Assembly (NCBI GenBank): GCA_949825065.1
Contig: OX463849.1
Location: 41,971,234-42,035,233, forward strand
From: Odontocerum albicorne
Lineage: Eukaryota; Arthropoda; Insecta; Trichoptera; Odontoceridae
Reading direction: 5' to 3'
Length of the DNA: 64,000 bases
Position numbers and translations under genes: made by a program. The first letter of the stretch is position 1. Each line of letters begins with the position of its first letter. The notes beneath the pieces are model-generated. The model was not told where the DNA came from, searched no databases, and saw only the letters and a program-made list of their open reading frames with translations. Of this stretch, positions 21,497 to 32,867 are shown piece by piece.

Positions 21497-23117
21497 TATA
21501 AGAAATATGTTTTTAAGAAATAGCAGCAATTTGCTGGTTTTCCTTTCCCTTTTTAAATTTGAATTTTCCTTTTTATAACACTTGTCCTTGCACTAATGCA
21601 ACTATTTCTGGAGTGAGTGCTTTCACTGTAGAATATGACGGAGAAAAATGTCCGTAGATGTCATCTAAACGTCGTTTAATTTCTGCTTTTCCCTTCTTTT
21701 AACAGAAACTTGATAACCGAGCGATATTTAATTATTAACATTTCAAAATAAACTATAATAAACGTCTTCTATCGGCTCTAGTTGACATAGCAATGAGGGT
21801 AGAGTTATAAAATGATAACTGTAATATCACCTGACTATGCGCTGGACATGGTATCTGTCCATACATGCTATGAGTTGTTCAGGCTGAAAGCGTAAGTTAT
21901 GAAAAAACATAGAAATCGACTTCAAGCACTACTCCCATCAAGATTTATATTTTGGTTAAATATTTGTTAACTATTCTCTAATATTATGTTAATTTACTTA
22001 ATTTAAGACACGTTCATGGACACCGATAATAATTTTGTAACAAAAGCGAGGTGAATAAATTTTTTTTAAATAAATTTGCCAAATGTATATTAATCAAGGT
22101 GTTAAAATAATAAGACATTTGAAAATTGACTTGAATATGTAAAACACGAAAAATTGAAATTCAATAATACATATTAAACAATACTGAAAGAGAATAACTT
22201 TGTTTATTGGATTAATGTTATGAATAAAATGGTGTATATGTAATCAAAGTGTTATTAGTCATGGCGTACTAAATATTGTCTTTCATTATATTGATGAATC
22301 ATATTTTCATATACATTATTTATCGTTTAAAATAAAAGTTTTAAAGGCTGAAACACGATAAGGTGTATCCAGATAACTTTAGCAAGGAGATACAGGTAAT
22401 GATATTCATGTTCTACCAAATGGGGAATTCAGGGGGATACCAAACTTTGAATTGCCCCAAGCACAGGGAATAAACACCATTAACAATTCATACCACAAAT
22501 TATACGTCCGTTTATAAAGTCCGCAATATCTAGATACTTATTCACAAATACTATGAACAGAGCGGAGGAAGACATTATTTAATGTGGTATTCTTGAAAAC
22601 TTGGAAAACTTTACTAAAATTGTACCCTTAATACTTTTCATACAAATGTGAAAATTTTCTACATGATACAGATCTGTTGCATTCATTTAAATGTTTAAAA
22701 GAACATCCGTAAATAAAAAATAATAACAGAAATACATAAAAATTACAATCCTTGGTGCTGCGTATTAAATTCCCGATGGAACTAAAAATACAACCAAGTT
22801 GGAAGATATTTTCAAAGGGCAATGTATTTTTTATTGTAGATTATAGTAGAAATCGAATAAAATAATCAAATAATTATAATAATTTATCCAGAGTTTATCA
22901 ATAACGGCTCTCTGATATATAAAACATTAGGATGATCGGAATCCTTAAAATTATCAAAGGGTTCGACTTTAATTTTGAACTCCATCAAATAATATTTTTA
23001 AATAAATTATTTTGTTATTCCACTAATTACATTAATCACCGAGACACTTGTTTTTATCTCTTATCTCGAGAATCTCTTAAGATGGAATAACGAAGACGGC
23101 ATCGAGATAGATAGAAT
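21497..23117. other. Unassigned AT-rich DNA
   Basis: About 1.6 kb without a recognisable gene. Frames such as 22628-22822 minus are short and featureless. Confidence 0.45.
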
Positions 23118-23455
23118 AAGTTAAATAAGAACTAATTTACTTTTGACTATTCTGTGGTGTCTTTCAGTTAAATAAGAACGTAATTTACTTTTGACTATTC
23201 TGCGGTATCTTTCAGTTAAATAAGAACGTAATTTACTTTTGACTATTCTGCGGTGTCTTTCAGTTAAATAAGAACGTAATTTACTTTTGACTATTCTGCG
23301 GTGTCTTTCAGTTAAATAAGAACGTAATTTACTTTTGACTTTCCTGCGGTGTCTTTCAGTTAAATAAGAACGTAATTTACTTTTGACTATTCTGCGGTGT
23401 CTTTCAGTTAAATAAGAACGTAATTTACTTTCGACTATTCTGCGGTGAACTTTCA
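23118..23455. repeat. 48-bp minisatellite, 7 copies
   Basis: The unit, containing agttaaataagaacgtaatt and tacttttgactattctgcgg, is repeated about seven times with rare changes. Because 48 is divisible by three the minus strand shows a periodic 16-residue basic frame; I regard it as a by-product. Confidence 0.95.
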
Positions 23456-24343
23456 TGTTATTGAGTTTTTAATTAATAAGTTTATAAATATTTTTAATAT
23501 ATCATCTTGCATAACTAAATATTAAGCACTCATTAAAAATGTTTCAATAGGCATGTTACGACTCGAAGTTTATCGTGAAGATTTTTTTACTAGAAGCAGC
23601 CCGTGAAATATTCACGGAAGTAAAACAAATTCTACATTTATGAAAATATATATTCATAAATGTAAAATTTGTTTGTATATATCATTTATACATCGTCCCC
23701 TTTTACACCGGTTCAAAAATTGTTAGCTAGGTATTTAAAATTCGTTCAGTATCACGGACCCACCGATATTCAAATTTCGAATTACTTTCGAAGAGAATCC
23801 AAGTATTCGACAGCCGTATGGGTTTTGGCCTATTTATACTATGATTCACGTTTCAGTGAAAATAAAAAATCTACAATATTCATACTAACGCATTTAATCA
23901 AACCAGCAAATATATTAAATTTGATTATTTTAAGATTATATTTATCCATGGAAAGCCGTAATCTTATTAGAACTATTTGATAAGGCTTTTATATGCGAAA
24001 TAGGTCTTTCACTTTCTTAAAGTTTTTACTGTAGAGTTTTTTCACATCACTGTAATTTTTTTCAGTGTAATGTGAAATTCTACTATATTTTGTATACTAT
24101 TTACACTAGGATTCAAGAGACGAGAATTTAAATTCTAGAAGAGGTTGTGGGGTTCTCCCTCTTGTTTTTTTTTTGGAATTTGTAAAGGCACAAAAAACAC
24201 AAATCATCAACCACTTTTCACGATATCAGTAAAAAATCCCGGTAAACTGCGCTAACCAACTCCGCAATGAAAATAATTATGTAAGAGATACGAGCGTAGA
24301 ACGTTGAGTTCGTATTTCAACTACATAAATATTTTATCATTTT
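23456..24343. other. Unassigned DNA with a hairpin
   Basis: A small hairpin at 23632-23668 (acatttatgaa...ttcataaatgt) is the only structure noted. The open frame 23669-23980 is not recognisable. Confidence 0.45.
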
Positions 24344-24354
24344 TAAGATGCGAG

Positions 24355-25641
24355 ATTATCCCCGAAAATCACAGACCGATCAGTCTGCTCCCGACTCTAG
24401 GTAAAGTGCTCGAGAAATTAATCCTCGAACGTCTCTCCACCGAAACTTACTCACGCAACATCATCCCAGATTCGCAACACGGATTTAGGCCATTACACTC
24501 TACCAGCCATCAGCTTCTTCGCGTTGTAGAACACATAATCAAATCCTTCAGAGCCAAAGGCCTCACGACCCTCCTTTCACTAGACGTGGCGAAAGCCTTC
24601 GACACAGTCTGGCATAACGGACTCATATTCAAACTGCACAAGTCAGGTATTCCCCTCAGACTAGTGCAAATCATCGCATCATTCCTCGAAAATCGCTCCT
24701 TCTCCGTCAAAATAGACGGCATAAACTCATCCCCACGCCCCATTCTGGCAGGAGTACCCCAAGGTGCACTGCTGTCCCCTATCCTGTATAACATATACAC
24801 GAGCGATATGCCTCAATTTTCACGCACACATTGTATCACCGCGCAATACGCTGACGACACAGCCTTCCTCTCTTCATCGAAATATGAGTCCGATTCCCAC
24901 GATAGACTGCAAGACTTCATTCCCATTTTGGAGCGCTGGTGCACCAAATGGAAGATCAAAATTAATCCTACCAAAAGCACTGCTGTCCGCTTCTCACGCA
25001 GATATATCGAACCCGTCAGAACTCTCAAACTCTTCGGCCAGAGCGTCCCATGGACGAAACACGTGAAATACTTAGGCCTCACCTTGGATAGTAAACTCTC
25101 GTGGTACAAACACGCCCATAATATAAAATCAAAAGCTCACGGAACACTCAAATCATTATATCCCTTGATCTGCAAACACAGCAAACTGAGCCCGCGCACT
25201 AAACTCCATCTCTATAAAGCGATCATCAGACCTCAACTGACTTACGCCCTTCCGGTCTGGGGCCACGCGAAGAAATCAACTCTACATCACATTCAAGTCA
25301 TTCAAAACAAAGCCCTCCGCATAATCTTAAAAGCACCCTACATAGTACGTAACTCTAGACTCCACGCGGATATCAAACTACATACCATCCCCGAACATAT
25401 GCGCGCTCTGGCCGAGAGGTTTTACAGCTCTGTATCCTGTCATCCCAACCCAATCATAAAATCCTTAGATAACTACAGCGCCAACACCAGATTCAGACAC
25501 ACTCGCCCGAAATCAATATTACGAAACGCCCCTCCGAACCCCCACTCCTTAACCGTAATCACCCCCCCAAATGACCCACCGATCGTCACTCTGGACACCC
25601 CTTCATCGACAGCTCCTCCGCAAGACAGTTTACCCCCTTAG
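24355..25641 (+). pseudogene. ORF2 C-terminal part (reverse transcriptase), copy 1
   Basis: This covers the last 428 codons of ORF2, open to the natural stop. It begins at IIPENHRPISLLPTLGK and contains QHGFRPLHSTSHQLL, LSLDVAKAFDTVWHN (palm aspartate), GVPQGALLSPILYNIY, the catalytic QYADDTAFLSS, and the downstream HVKYLGLTLDSKLSW and RPQLTYALPVWGHAKK motifs. The endonuclease and the first RT motifs are absent, and the apparent upstream start at 24304 is genomic flank. Nearly identical to copy 2 over this stretch. Confidence 0.93.
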
Positions 25642-26066
25642 GCAACCGCATTTACCACCTTCAATAAACATTTTTTACATTTTTAATATATTTATATAAG
25701 TCACACACGTCTCCTTATCCACTTAATTACCTATATATATTTACATACTATATTCACTTTCGTACTATATTTTATTCATAACCATTATTTTTCACCCATT
25801 CAATATATTCGTGTGTGACGACACAACTAAATGTATATTCTTATGTAATATTATGTATATACTATCACATTTATTTATGTATTTAATCGTTTTATAATTT
25901 CTCATAATCATTCATAAAATCAAAACATTTACCACAAACCTATCCTTTCCCGACTCCTAAAAAGATCCAAAATTTCCAAAATATCAAAACAGTCAGAACT
26001 TATCCGATGAAGGAGTAAGGTGTCCTACCATCGGACCGAAACTCCAAACAAGTTATCAACCACTAG
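25642..26066 (+). other. 3' UTR of Jockey copy 1 with terminal pseudoknot motif
   Basis: AT-rich, about 425 bp, containing caataaac soon after the ORF2 stop. The last ~70 bases can fold: tccgatg pairs with catcgga, ggagt in the loop pairs with actcc downstream, and aactt/aagtt close the outside. There is no poly(A) or simple-repeat tail. Confidence 0.75.
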
Positions 26067-26080
26067 ATAAGATGCGAGGA

Positions 26081-26406
26081 GGACATATTCCAGTCACGGA
26101 CCTGCTCTGGAGCAGTCGCCTTTACCCGCAAACATACGCGCTCTCTCCACAGTTCGTTCCGATAGATAGATACAACCGTATCAGCCCGCGTCCCGCCAAT
26201 TGTGCGCTCGCAGTGTCGCCTACGCCCGTTTGTCACCGAACATAGTGCTCGCGCGCAGTCGCAATCAGTGTCATCTTCACCGAAGCTTCGCATTTCGCCC
26301 ACGCTCGTCACACCAAGTGACGTCATCAACCGCGCTTGCGCATGAACAATTTCCTCGTCACGGCCACCAGTGTTTAACTTTGTTCGCGTTTTCTATACAT
26401 TAAGGA
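26081..26406 (+). other. 5' UTR of Jockey copy 3, upstream part
   Basis: GC-rich for this window, beginning ggacatattccagtcacg directly after the target duplication. It contains a perfect cAMP-response-type palindrome TGACGTCA at 26318-26325. Jockey-clade elements are transcribed from a promoter inside their own first bases; I infer this segment holds it. Copy 2 is inserted after tatacattaagga (26394-26406) and the UTR resumes at 30844. Confidence 0.7.
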
Positions 26407-26408
26407 AT

Positions 26409-27617
26409 CGAAAAAGGGCTCTCCAATCTCAAGTAAGCCCCCCCCTCGTTCGTCCCCAGTCTAACCCGAAACCAGATGATGCCACCGCGACCCAAACAAA
26501 CAAAAGGATGAGAGGCCCACTCAGCCCCCCTCTTCCCGCTGCTCCCGCCCCACCTTCAATTACAGTCGTACGACCTCTACTTCCGGTCAAAAAAGACCGC
26601 ATCCCCCCCATCGTTCTTCACAATTCCGACAAATACGGAGACCTGAGAGCCAAACTCAGGTCCCAAAACATCAACTTCACCTCGAAGGTTCAGCCCAACG
26701 GAGATTTAAAAATCTCCACTGAAACCGTCGAGGCTTACCGCTCCCTCGTCCACATCACCGACTCTCTCGCCATCCCATACCACTCCTACCACCTGGAGAA
26801 CGAGAAGCCCCTGTTAGCCGTCATTCGTGGCCTACCGACCCCTATCAGCGTCGAGGACATAATGACAGAGCTCAAATCCCTCGATTACCCGGTACAGAAC
26901 GTGTACCGCATGAAAAACCGTAATCGAGTGGAACTCCCCATGGTCATCGTGAAGATGACACGGGACTCTGCCGCAAAGCGCATCTTCACCGAACTCCACG
27001 GTGTACTCGATATTCGAGTCACAGTGGAGGAGCTGAACAAGCGCAAAGGCATGGGCCAGTGTCATCGATGCCAACAGTTCGCCCATTCCGCCGGCAACTG
27101 CCACGCCCCAGCCAACTGTGTGAAATGCGGCAGAACCCATCACACATCCGAATGCAGGAAGTCCGCGGACACTCCCGCCACCTGCTGTAACTGCGGAGGC
27201 CCACACACGGCCAACTTCAGAGGCTGCCCACGCTTCCCTAAGAGCAACCTCCCTTCAATCGCTCCCCAACACCACTTCCAGACCCCGCAGTCCTTACGCC
27301 CCCTCATGGATGGCATCTACCAACGCCCCTCTACCAACGACCCCGAACGCCCCCTTTCGAACGCCCCCTCGGCAAACAACGCCACACGGCGATTCCCCAA
27401 CGCCCCCCAGAGTGCATCGAAACCGGTCACTTCCTTCGCGTCATATGCGAACATCGCAACTCGCCGCCCCCTATTATCGTCATCTACACCTCAAAATTAC
27501 ACTTCGCCCGTCGCCCCCCCCCCAAATCGCGATCTCATTCTGAACAATTTAAAATCAGCCATCACCGAAGCCATGAATCTCCTCAACTACATCCAAGAAC
27601 ATGGCTCGCACCTATAA
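26409..27617 (+). pseudogene. ORF1 (gag-like) of copy 2, 5'-truncated
   Basis: This is the gag-like RNA-binding protein of the Jockey clade, missing about its first 150 residues. The open frame extends upstream to 26370, but the residues before RKRALQSQ are encoded by copy 3's 5' UTR. It retains the PRE_C2HC-type region (LLAVIRGLPTPISVEDIMTE) and three zinc knuckles: CHRCQQFAHSAGNC, CVKCGRTHHTSEC and CCNCGGPHTANFRGC. The stop overlaps the ORF2 start by 17 nt as in copy 3. Confidence 0.92.
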
Positions 27618-30404
27618 ACCATCACACATATCCGCCGCGTTCTGGAACGCAAACGGTTCCCTCAGAACACACAAACACGAGGTCGAGGATTTCCTCCTCG
27701 AGCACAACCTGGACGTGTTGCTGATAACGGAAACGCATCTCAAACCGAGCTACCGTTACAGCATCCGTAACTACTACTGCTACAGAGACGACCGCCTCAT
27801 CGGCAGAAAAGGCGGCACCGCAACTCTCATCAAAAGCACAATAGACCACTGCCACATCCCCTCCCCTTCCACCGTTAACATAGAATCCACATGCGTAGTG
27901 GTGAACACCGCCAATCACGGCCCCCTTAAACTTTGCGCGACTTATCTTCCACCTACCTCCCCACTTGTCGAGTCTGAACTTGACTCATTCCTCGCAGACA
28001 ATATCCCCACCATCATGGCGGGAGATCTAAATGCTAAACACCACTTCTGGCACAGCCGCACTCCCAACACTCACGGCAGAATACTCGATGAAATTTCCTC
28101 CCGCAAAAGATACTTCGTGGAAGGACCCACGTCTCCCACCATCTATCCACTAAGAGACAATCATCGCCCCGATGTCATCGACATCATAGTCCATAACGAC
28201 ATTCCCTATCAAACAGATCTCACGACTGTTCACCAACTTCAATCCGATCACTACCCGGTATTACTTCTACTGACGGATGGCTTCCCACCCTTCTCGCCAT
28301 CAGCCCCTCCGCGACACATCACCTCGTGGAGCGATTTCGCTATTAACGTCGACAGCAGCATCAAAATACCGACAACTTTCCCCGACACGAACTCCATAGA
28401 CGCCGCTATAAATGACTTCACAGCCACCATCAAATCCGCTCTCACATCCTCTTCAAAAGAGAGACCAGCCGATAAACCCGAACTTCCCCTTCCTTCACAT
28501 ATCAAAATACTGATTATGGAAAAAAACAAAGCCAGAAAACTGTGGCAAAACACAGCTGTCCCCTCTTATAAGACCGACTACAACAGACTAGTCAAAAAAA
28601 TCAAACACCTCCTACAGCAACTCCGCAATGACAAATGGTCAGACTTCGTCGAGTCCCTCGAATATAATGATGGACTCAAATGGAAATTAACGCGCTGCCT
28701 TAGAAATACGCCCTCCCGACCCAGCTCTCTTCAAGGACCAAATGGCCCCGTTTTCTCTGCTCGCGACCGCGCAGAGACCTTTGCTGACTCTCTAGCAAAC
28801 ATATTCTCGCCTAATGCAGACCTCTCTGACCCCTCTCACTCAATAATGGTCGACAATGCAGTCGTCGACATATTAAATGAGCAAACCCCCCCCACCACAG
28901 ACTTCTTCTCACCGATAGAAATACAATCTATCATTAAAAATCTCATTAATAAAAAAGCACCCGGCCCCGATAAAATCAATAATCTCACCTTGAAAAAACT
29001 CCCGAAAAAAGCCATTTACGCCCTTACTGCCATCTACAATGCCTGCCTTCGACATAAATTCTTTCCGACCCCTTTCAAAAACGCCGACGTCATCATGTTC
29101 CCCAAACCGGGTAAAAGCCACATTATCCCCGAAAATCACAGACCGATCAGCCTGCTCCCGACTCTAGGTAAAGTGCTCGAGAAATTAATCCTCGAACGTC
29201 TCTCCACCGAAACTTACGCAACATCATCCCAGATTCGCAACACGGATTTAGGCCATTACACTCTACCAGCCATCAGCTTCTTCGCGTTGTAGAACACATA
29301 ATCAAATCCTTCAGAGCCAAAGGCCTCACGACCCTCCTTTCACTAGACGTGGCGAAAGCCTTCGACACAGTCTGGCATAACGGACTCATATTCAAACTGC
29401 ACAAGTCAGGTATTCCCCTCAGACTAGTGCAAATCATCGCATCATTCCTCGAAAATCGCTCCTTCTCCGTCAAAATAGACGGCATAAACTCATCCCCACG
29501 CCCCATTCTGGCAGGAGTACCCCAAGGTGCACTGCTGTCCCCTATCCTGTATAACATATACACGAGCGATATGCCTCAATTTTCACGCACACATTGTATC
29601 ACCGCGCAATACGCTGACGACACAGCCTTCCTCTCTTCATCGAAATATGAGTCCGATTCCCACGATAGACTGCAAGACTTCATTCCCATTTTGGAGCGCT
29701 GGTGCACCAAATGGAAGATCAAAATTAATCCTACCAAAAGCACTGCTGTCCGCTTCTCACGCAGATATATCGAACCCGTCAGAACTCTTAAACTCTTCGG
29801 CCAGAGCGTCCCATGGACGAAACACGTGAAATACTTAGGCCTCACCTTGGATAGTAAACTCTCGTGGTACAAACACGCCCATAATATAAAATCAAAAGCT
29901 CACGGAACACTCAAATCATTATATCCCTTGATCTGCAAACACAGCAAACTGAGCCCGCGCACTAAACTCCATCTCTATAAAGCGATCATCAGACCTCAAC
30001 TGACTTACGCCCTTCCGGTCTGGGGCCACGCGAAGAAATCAACTCTACATCACATTCAAGTCATTCAAAACAAAGCCCTCCGCATAATCTTAAAAGCACC
30101 CTACATAGTACGTAACTCTAGACTCCACGCGGATATCAAACTACATACCATCCCCGAACATATGCGCGCTCTGGCCGAGAGGTTTTACAGCTATGTATCC
30201 TGTCATCCCAACCCAATCATAAAATCCTTAGATAACTACAGCGCCAACACCAGATTCAGACACACTCGCCCGAAATCAATATTACGAAACGCCCCTCCGA
30301 ACCCCCACTCCTTAACCGTAATCACCCCCCCAAATGACCCACCGATCGTCACTCTGGACACCCCTTCATCGACAGCTCCTCCGCAAGACAGTTTACCCCC
30401 TTAG
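27601..30404 (+). pseudogene. ORF2 (EN-RT) of copy 2, frameshifted
   Basis: The protein starts at ATG 27601 (MARTYKPSH). The apurinic-type endonuclease is complete, including the DVIDIIVHNDIPYQTD stretch that copy 3 has partly lost, followed by QSDHYPV. The RT begins normally (KKAPGPDKINNLTLKK, ENHRPISLLPTLGK). At about 29217 four bases (tcac) present in the other copies are missing, and the frame ends at 29292. The rest, from AKAFDTVWHN through YADD to the natural end, is open in another frame up to 30404. Only one disabling lesion was seen. Confidence 0.92.
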
Positions 30405-30829
30405 GCAACCGCATTTACCACCTTCAATAAACATTTTTTACATTTTTAATATATTTATATAAGTCACACACGTCTCCTTATCCACTTAATTACCTATATA
30501 TATTTACATACTATATTCACTTTCGTACTATATTTTATTCATAACCATTATTTTTCACCCATTCAATATATTCGTGTGTGACGACACAACTAAATGTATA
30601 TTCTTATGTAATATTATGTATATACTATCACATTTATTTATGTATTTAATCGTTTTATAATTTCTCATAATCATTCATAAAATCAAAACATTTACCACAA
30701 ACCTATCCTTTCCCGACTCCTAAAAAGATCCAAAATTTCCAAAATATCAAAACAGTCAGAACTTATCCGATGAAGGAGTAAGGTGTCCTACCATCGGACC
30801 GAAACTCCAAACAAGTTATCAACCACTAG
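30405..30829 (+). other. 3' UTR of Jockey copy 2
   Basis: Same length and sequence as in copy 1 apart from isolated bases, with the same terminal pseudoknot-capable segment (30755-30825) and no tail. Confidence 0.75.
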
Positions 30830-30843
30830 TTATACATTAAGGA

Positions 30844-31211
30844 GCAGGCCGCCAAAAAAAAAAAAAAAAGTTATAAGTGAATTAATTTGTTTCGAGTTCC
30901 GGTCCATGCCAGTCGTCTTCTTCTTCGTCAAGTAAGCTACTGACTGTTCTGTCCTTCTCACTCTTTTCCACTCCTCGGGCGGAGTTGCAAATCTGAATAA
31001 GGTCGGCAACTCTTCCCATCCTATCTTCATCCCATACTTCATTCATTCATTCACATCACCCTTCATAACCTTATCTATCATTTATTTATTTGTTCATTTC
31101 ATCTTATTATTATTATTATAACTTACCTATACTTTCTCCACAGCCATTTATACATTTACTTCTACCGTTATTCTTCTTCTTCTGCTCATTTCTTCTTCCG
31201 ACTAAACAATC
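30844..31211 (+). other. 5' UTR of Jockey copy 3, downstream part
   Basis: Continuation of the UTR after copy 2. It starts gcaggccgcc, then a run of 16 A (30854-30869), then a pyrimidine-rich leader to the ORF1 ATG. The A run is internal to this element's leader and is not a poly(A) tail of copy 2, since copy 2's duplication lies before it. Confidence 0.65.
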
Positions 31212-32867
31212 ATGAAGTCCGTCAAGTCCATCAAGTCCGCCAAGTCCGCCAAGTCGGACTTCTTCATCACAACCCCACGTATCATCATTAGGAAAACATC
31301 AACGCCCGAAACGCCCGCTTCCGTCCCCGTGGCCTCGCCTACACCATCAACCGCTATGTCTCCGGTCCGCTCAACATCCCCCGATTTAACCATCTCCACT
31401 TTCGAAGAAGCCATCGAGCTCTTCAATATGGAGAACACTTCCAAAAGAGTAACGATGAAGATGGTGAAACTCCTTCGGGAGCTCGTCAACAAAGGTGAGG
31501 TCTCGATCGCGGCCACAAACCCCTCACCCGTTTCATCAACTGTCTTGCCAACCGTCTCACTCCCAACACCACCGCGCTCCTCTGCCACTATGGATCCCCC
31601 ACCATCAATCATCATCCCGGATACTCCAGATATGGACTGGCAATCTTTTGCCAAAAACCGAAAAAGGGCTCTCCAGTCTCAAATAAGCCCCCCCCTCGTC
31701 CGCCCCCAGACAAACCCGAAACCAGATGATGCCACTGCGACCCAAACAAACAAAAGGATGAGAGGCCCACTCAGCCCTCCTCTTCCCGCAGCTCCCGCTC
31801 CACCTTCAAATACAGTCGTACGACCTCTACTTCCGGTCAAAAAAGACCGCATCCCCCCCATCGTTCTTCATAATTCCGACAAGTACGGCGACCTGAGAGC
31901 CAAACTCAGGTCTCAAAACATTAACTTCACCTCGAAGGTTCAGCCCAATGGAGATTTAAAAATCTCCACAGAAACCGTCGATGCTTACCGCTCCCTCGTC
32001 CACATTACCGACTCTCTCGCCATCCCATACCACTCCTTCCACCTGGAGAATGAAAAGCCCCTGTTAGCCGTCATTCGTGGCCTACCGACCCCTATCAGCG
32101 TCGAGGACATAATGATTGAGCTTAAATCCCTCGACTACCCGGTCCAGAACGTATACCGTATGAAAAACCGAAATCGAGTGGAACTCCCCATGGTCGTTGT
32201 CAAGATGACAAGGGACTCTGCCGCAAAGCGCATCTTCACCGAACTCCACGGTGTACTCGATATTCGAGTCACAGTGGAGGAGCTGAACAAGCGCAAAGGC
32301 ATGGGCCAGTGTCATCGATGCCAACAGTTCGCCCATTCCGCCGGCAACTGCCACGCCCCAGCCAACTGTGTTAAATGCGGTAGAACGCATCACACATCAG
32401 AATGCAGGAAGCCCGCGGACACTCCCGCCACCTGCTGTAACTGCGGAGGCCCACACACGGCCAACTTCAGAGGCTGCCCACGCTTCCCTAAGAGCAACTT
32501 CCCTTCAATCGCTCCCCAACACCACTTCCAGACCCCGCAGCCCTTACGCCCCCTCATGGATGGCATCTACCAACGACCCTCTACCAACGCCCCCCAACGC
32601 CCCCTTTCGAACGCCCCCTCGGCAATCAACGCCACATGGCGATTCCCCAACGCCCCCCAGAGTGCATCGAAACCGGTCACCTCCAACGCGTCATATGCGA
32701 ACGTCGCAACTCGCCGCCCCCTATTATCGTCATCTACACCCCAAAACTACACATCGCCCGTCGCCCCCCCCCCAAATCGCGATCTCATTCTAAACAACCT
32801 AAAATCAGCCATCACCGAAGCCATGAACCTCCTTAACTACATCCAAGAACATGGCTCGCACCTATAA
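31212..32867 (+). CDS. ORF1: gag-like nucleic-acid-binding protein (copy 3)
   Basis: This 551-residue protein corresponds to the ORF1 product of Jockey/X-element-type retrotransposons, which coats the element RNA and escorts it to the nucleus. The first ATG after the leader (caatcATGAAG) opens a basic, Lys/Ser-rich N-terminus (KSVKSIKSAKSAKS), then a Pro/Ser/Thr-rich linker to about residue 200. A PRE_C2HC-like region follows (LLAVIRGLPTPISVEDIMIE). Three zinc knuckles come next: CHRCQQFAHSAGNC from residue 367, CVKCGRTHHTSEC from 386 and CCNCGGPHTANFRGC from 408 (CX2CX4HX4C, CX2CX3HX4C, CX2CX3HX6C). A Pro-rich tail and a short final helix (NNLKSAITEAMNLLNYIQ) end the protein. No stop or frameshift is seen. 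It overlaps ORF2 by 17 nt. Confidence 0.93.
   Translation: MKSVKSIKSAKSAKSDFFITTPRIIIRKTSTPETPASVPVASPTPSTAMSPVRSTSPDLTISTFEEAIELFNMENTSKRVTMKMVKLLRELVNKGEVSIAATNPSPVSSTVLPTVSLPTPPRSSATMDPPPSIIIPDTPDMDWQSFAKNRKRALQSQISPPLVRPQTNPKPDDATATQTNKRMRGPLSPPLPAAPAPPSNTVVRPLLPVKKDRIPPIVLHNSDKYGDLRAKLRSQNINFTSKVQPNGDLKISTETVDAYRSLVHITDSLAIPYHSFHLENEKPLLAVIRGLPTPISVEDIMIELKSLDYPVQNVYRMKNRNRVELPMVVVKMTRDSAAKRIFTELHGVLDIRVTVEELNKRKGMGQCHRCQQFAHSAGNCHAPANCVKCGRTHHTSECRKPADTPATCCNCGGPHTANFRGCPRFPKSNFPSIAPQHHFQTPQPLRPLMDGIYQRPSTNAPQRPLSNAPSAINATWRFPNAPQSASKPVTSNASYANVATRRPLLSSSTPQNYTSPVAPPPNRDLILNNLKSAITEAMNLLNYIQEHGSHL

Larger units (their letters stand above)
24355..26067 (+). mobile_element. Jockey-clade element copy 1, 5'-truncated (1713 bp)
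   Basis: The element starts abruptly inside ORF2 at attatccccg and ends at ...caaccactag(a) after a 3' UTR identical in layout to the other copies. It is bracketed by an 11-bp duplication, taagatgcgag (24344-24354 and 26068-26078). The right-hand duplication is at the same time the left-hand duplication of copy 3, so copy 1 jumped into the target site already used by copy 3. 5' truncation is the normal product of incomplete target-primed reverse transcription. Confidence 0.95.
26407..30830 (+). mobile_element. Jockey-clade element copy 2, 5'-truncated (4424 bp)
   Basis: It starts inside ORF1 (cgaaaaagggctctcc, preceded by two extra bases) and runs to the common 3' end caaccactag. A perfect 13-bp duplication, tatacattaagga, flanks it at 26394-26406 and 30831-30843. 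It sits in the 5' UTR of copy 3 in the same orientation. ORF1 lacks its 5' part and ORF2 has a 4-bp deletion, so the copy is dead. Confidence 0.95.

Noticed and set aside
23121..23456. 111-residue minus-strand frame rich in Arg and Lys
   Set aside because: A by-product of the 48-bp tandem repeat; no start context and no unique sequence.
24304..24354. Start of the reverse-transcriptase frame at 24304
   Set aside because: These codons are genomic flank plus the target duplication; the element begins at 24355.
24510..24800. Antisense and alternate-frame ORFs of 96-103 residues recurring in every Jockey copy
   Set aside because: They mirror ORF2 and ORF1 codons in other frames and recur only because the copies are nearly identical.
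30854..30869. A16 run as the poly(A) tail of Jockey copy 2
   Set aside because: Copy 2 ends at 30830 and its duplication (30831-30843) lies before the run, so the A16 belongs to the 5' UTR of copy 3.
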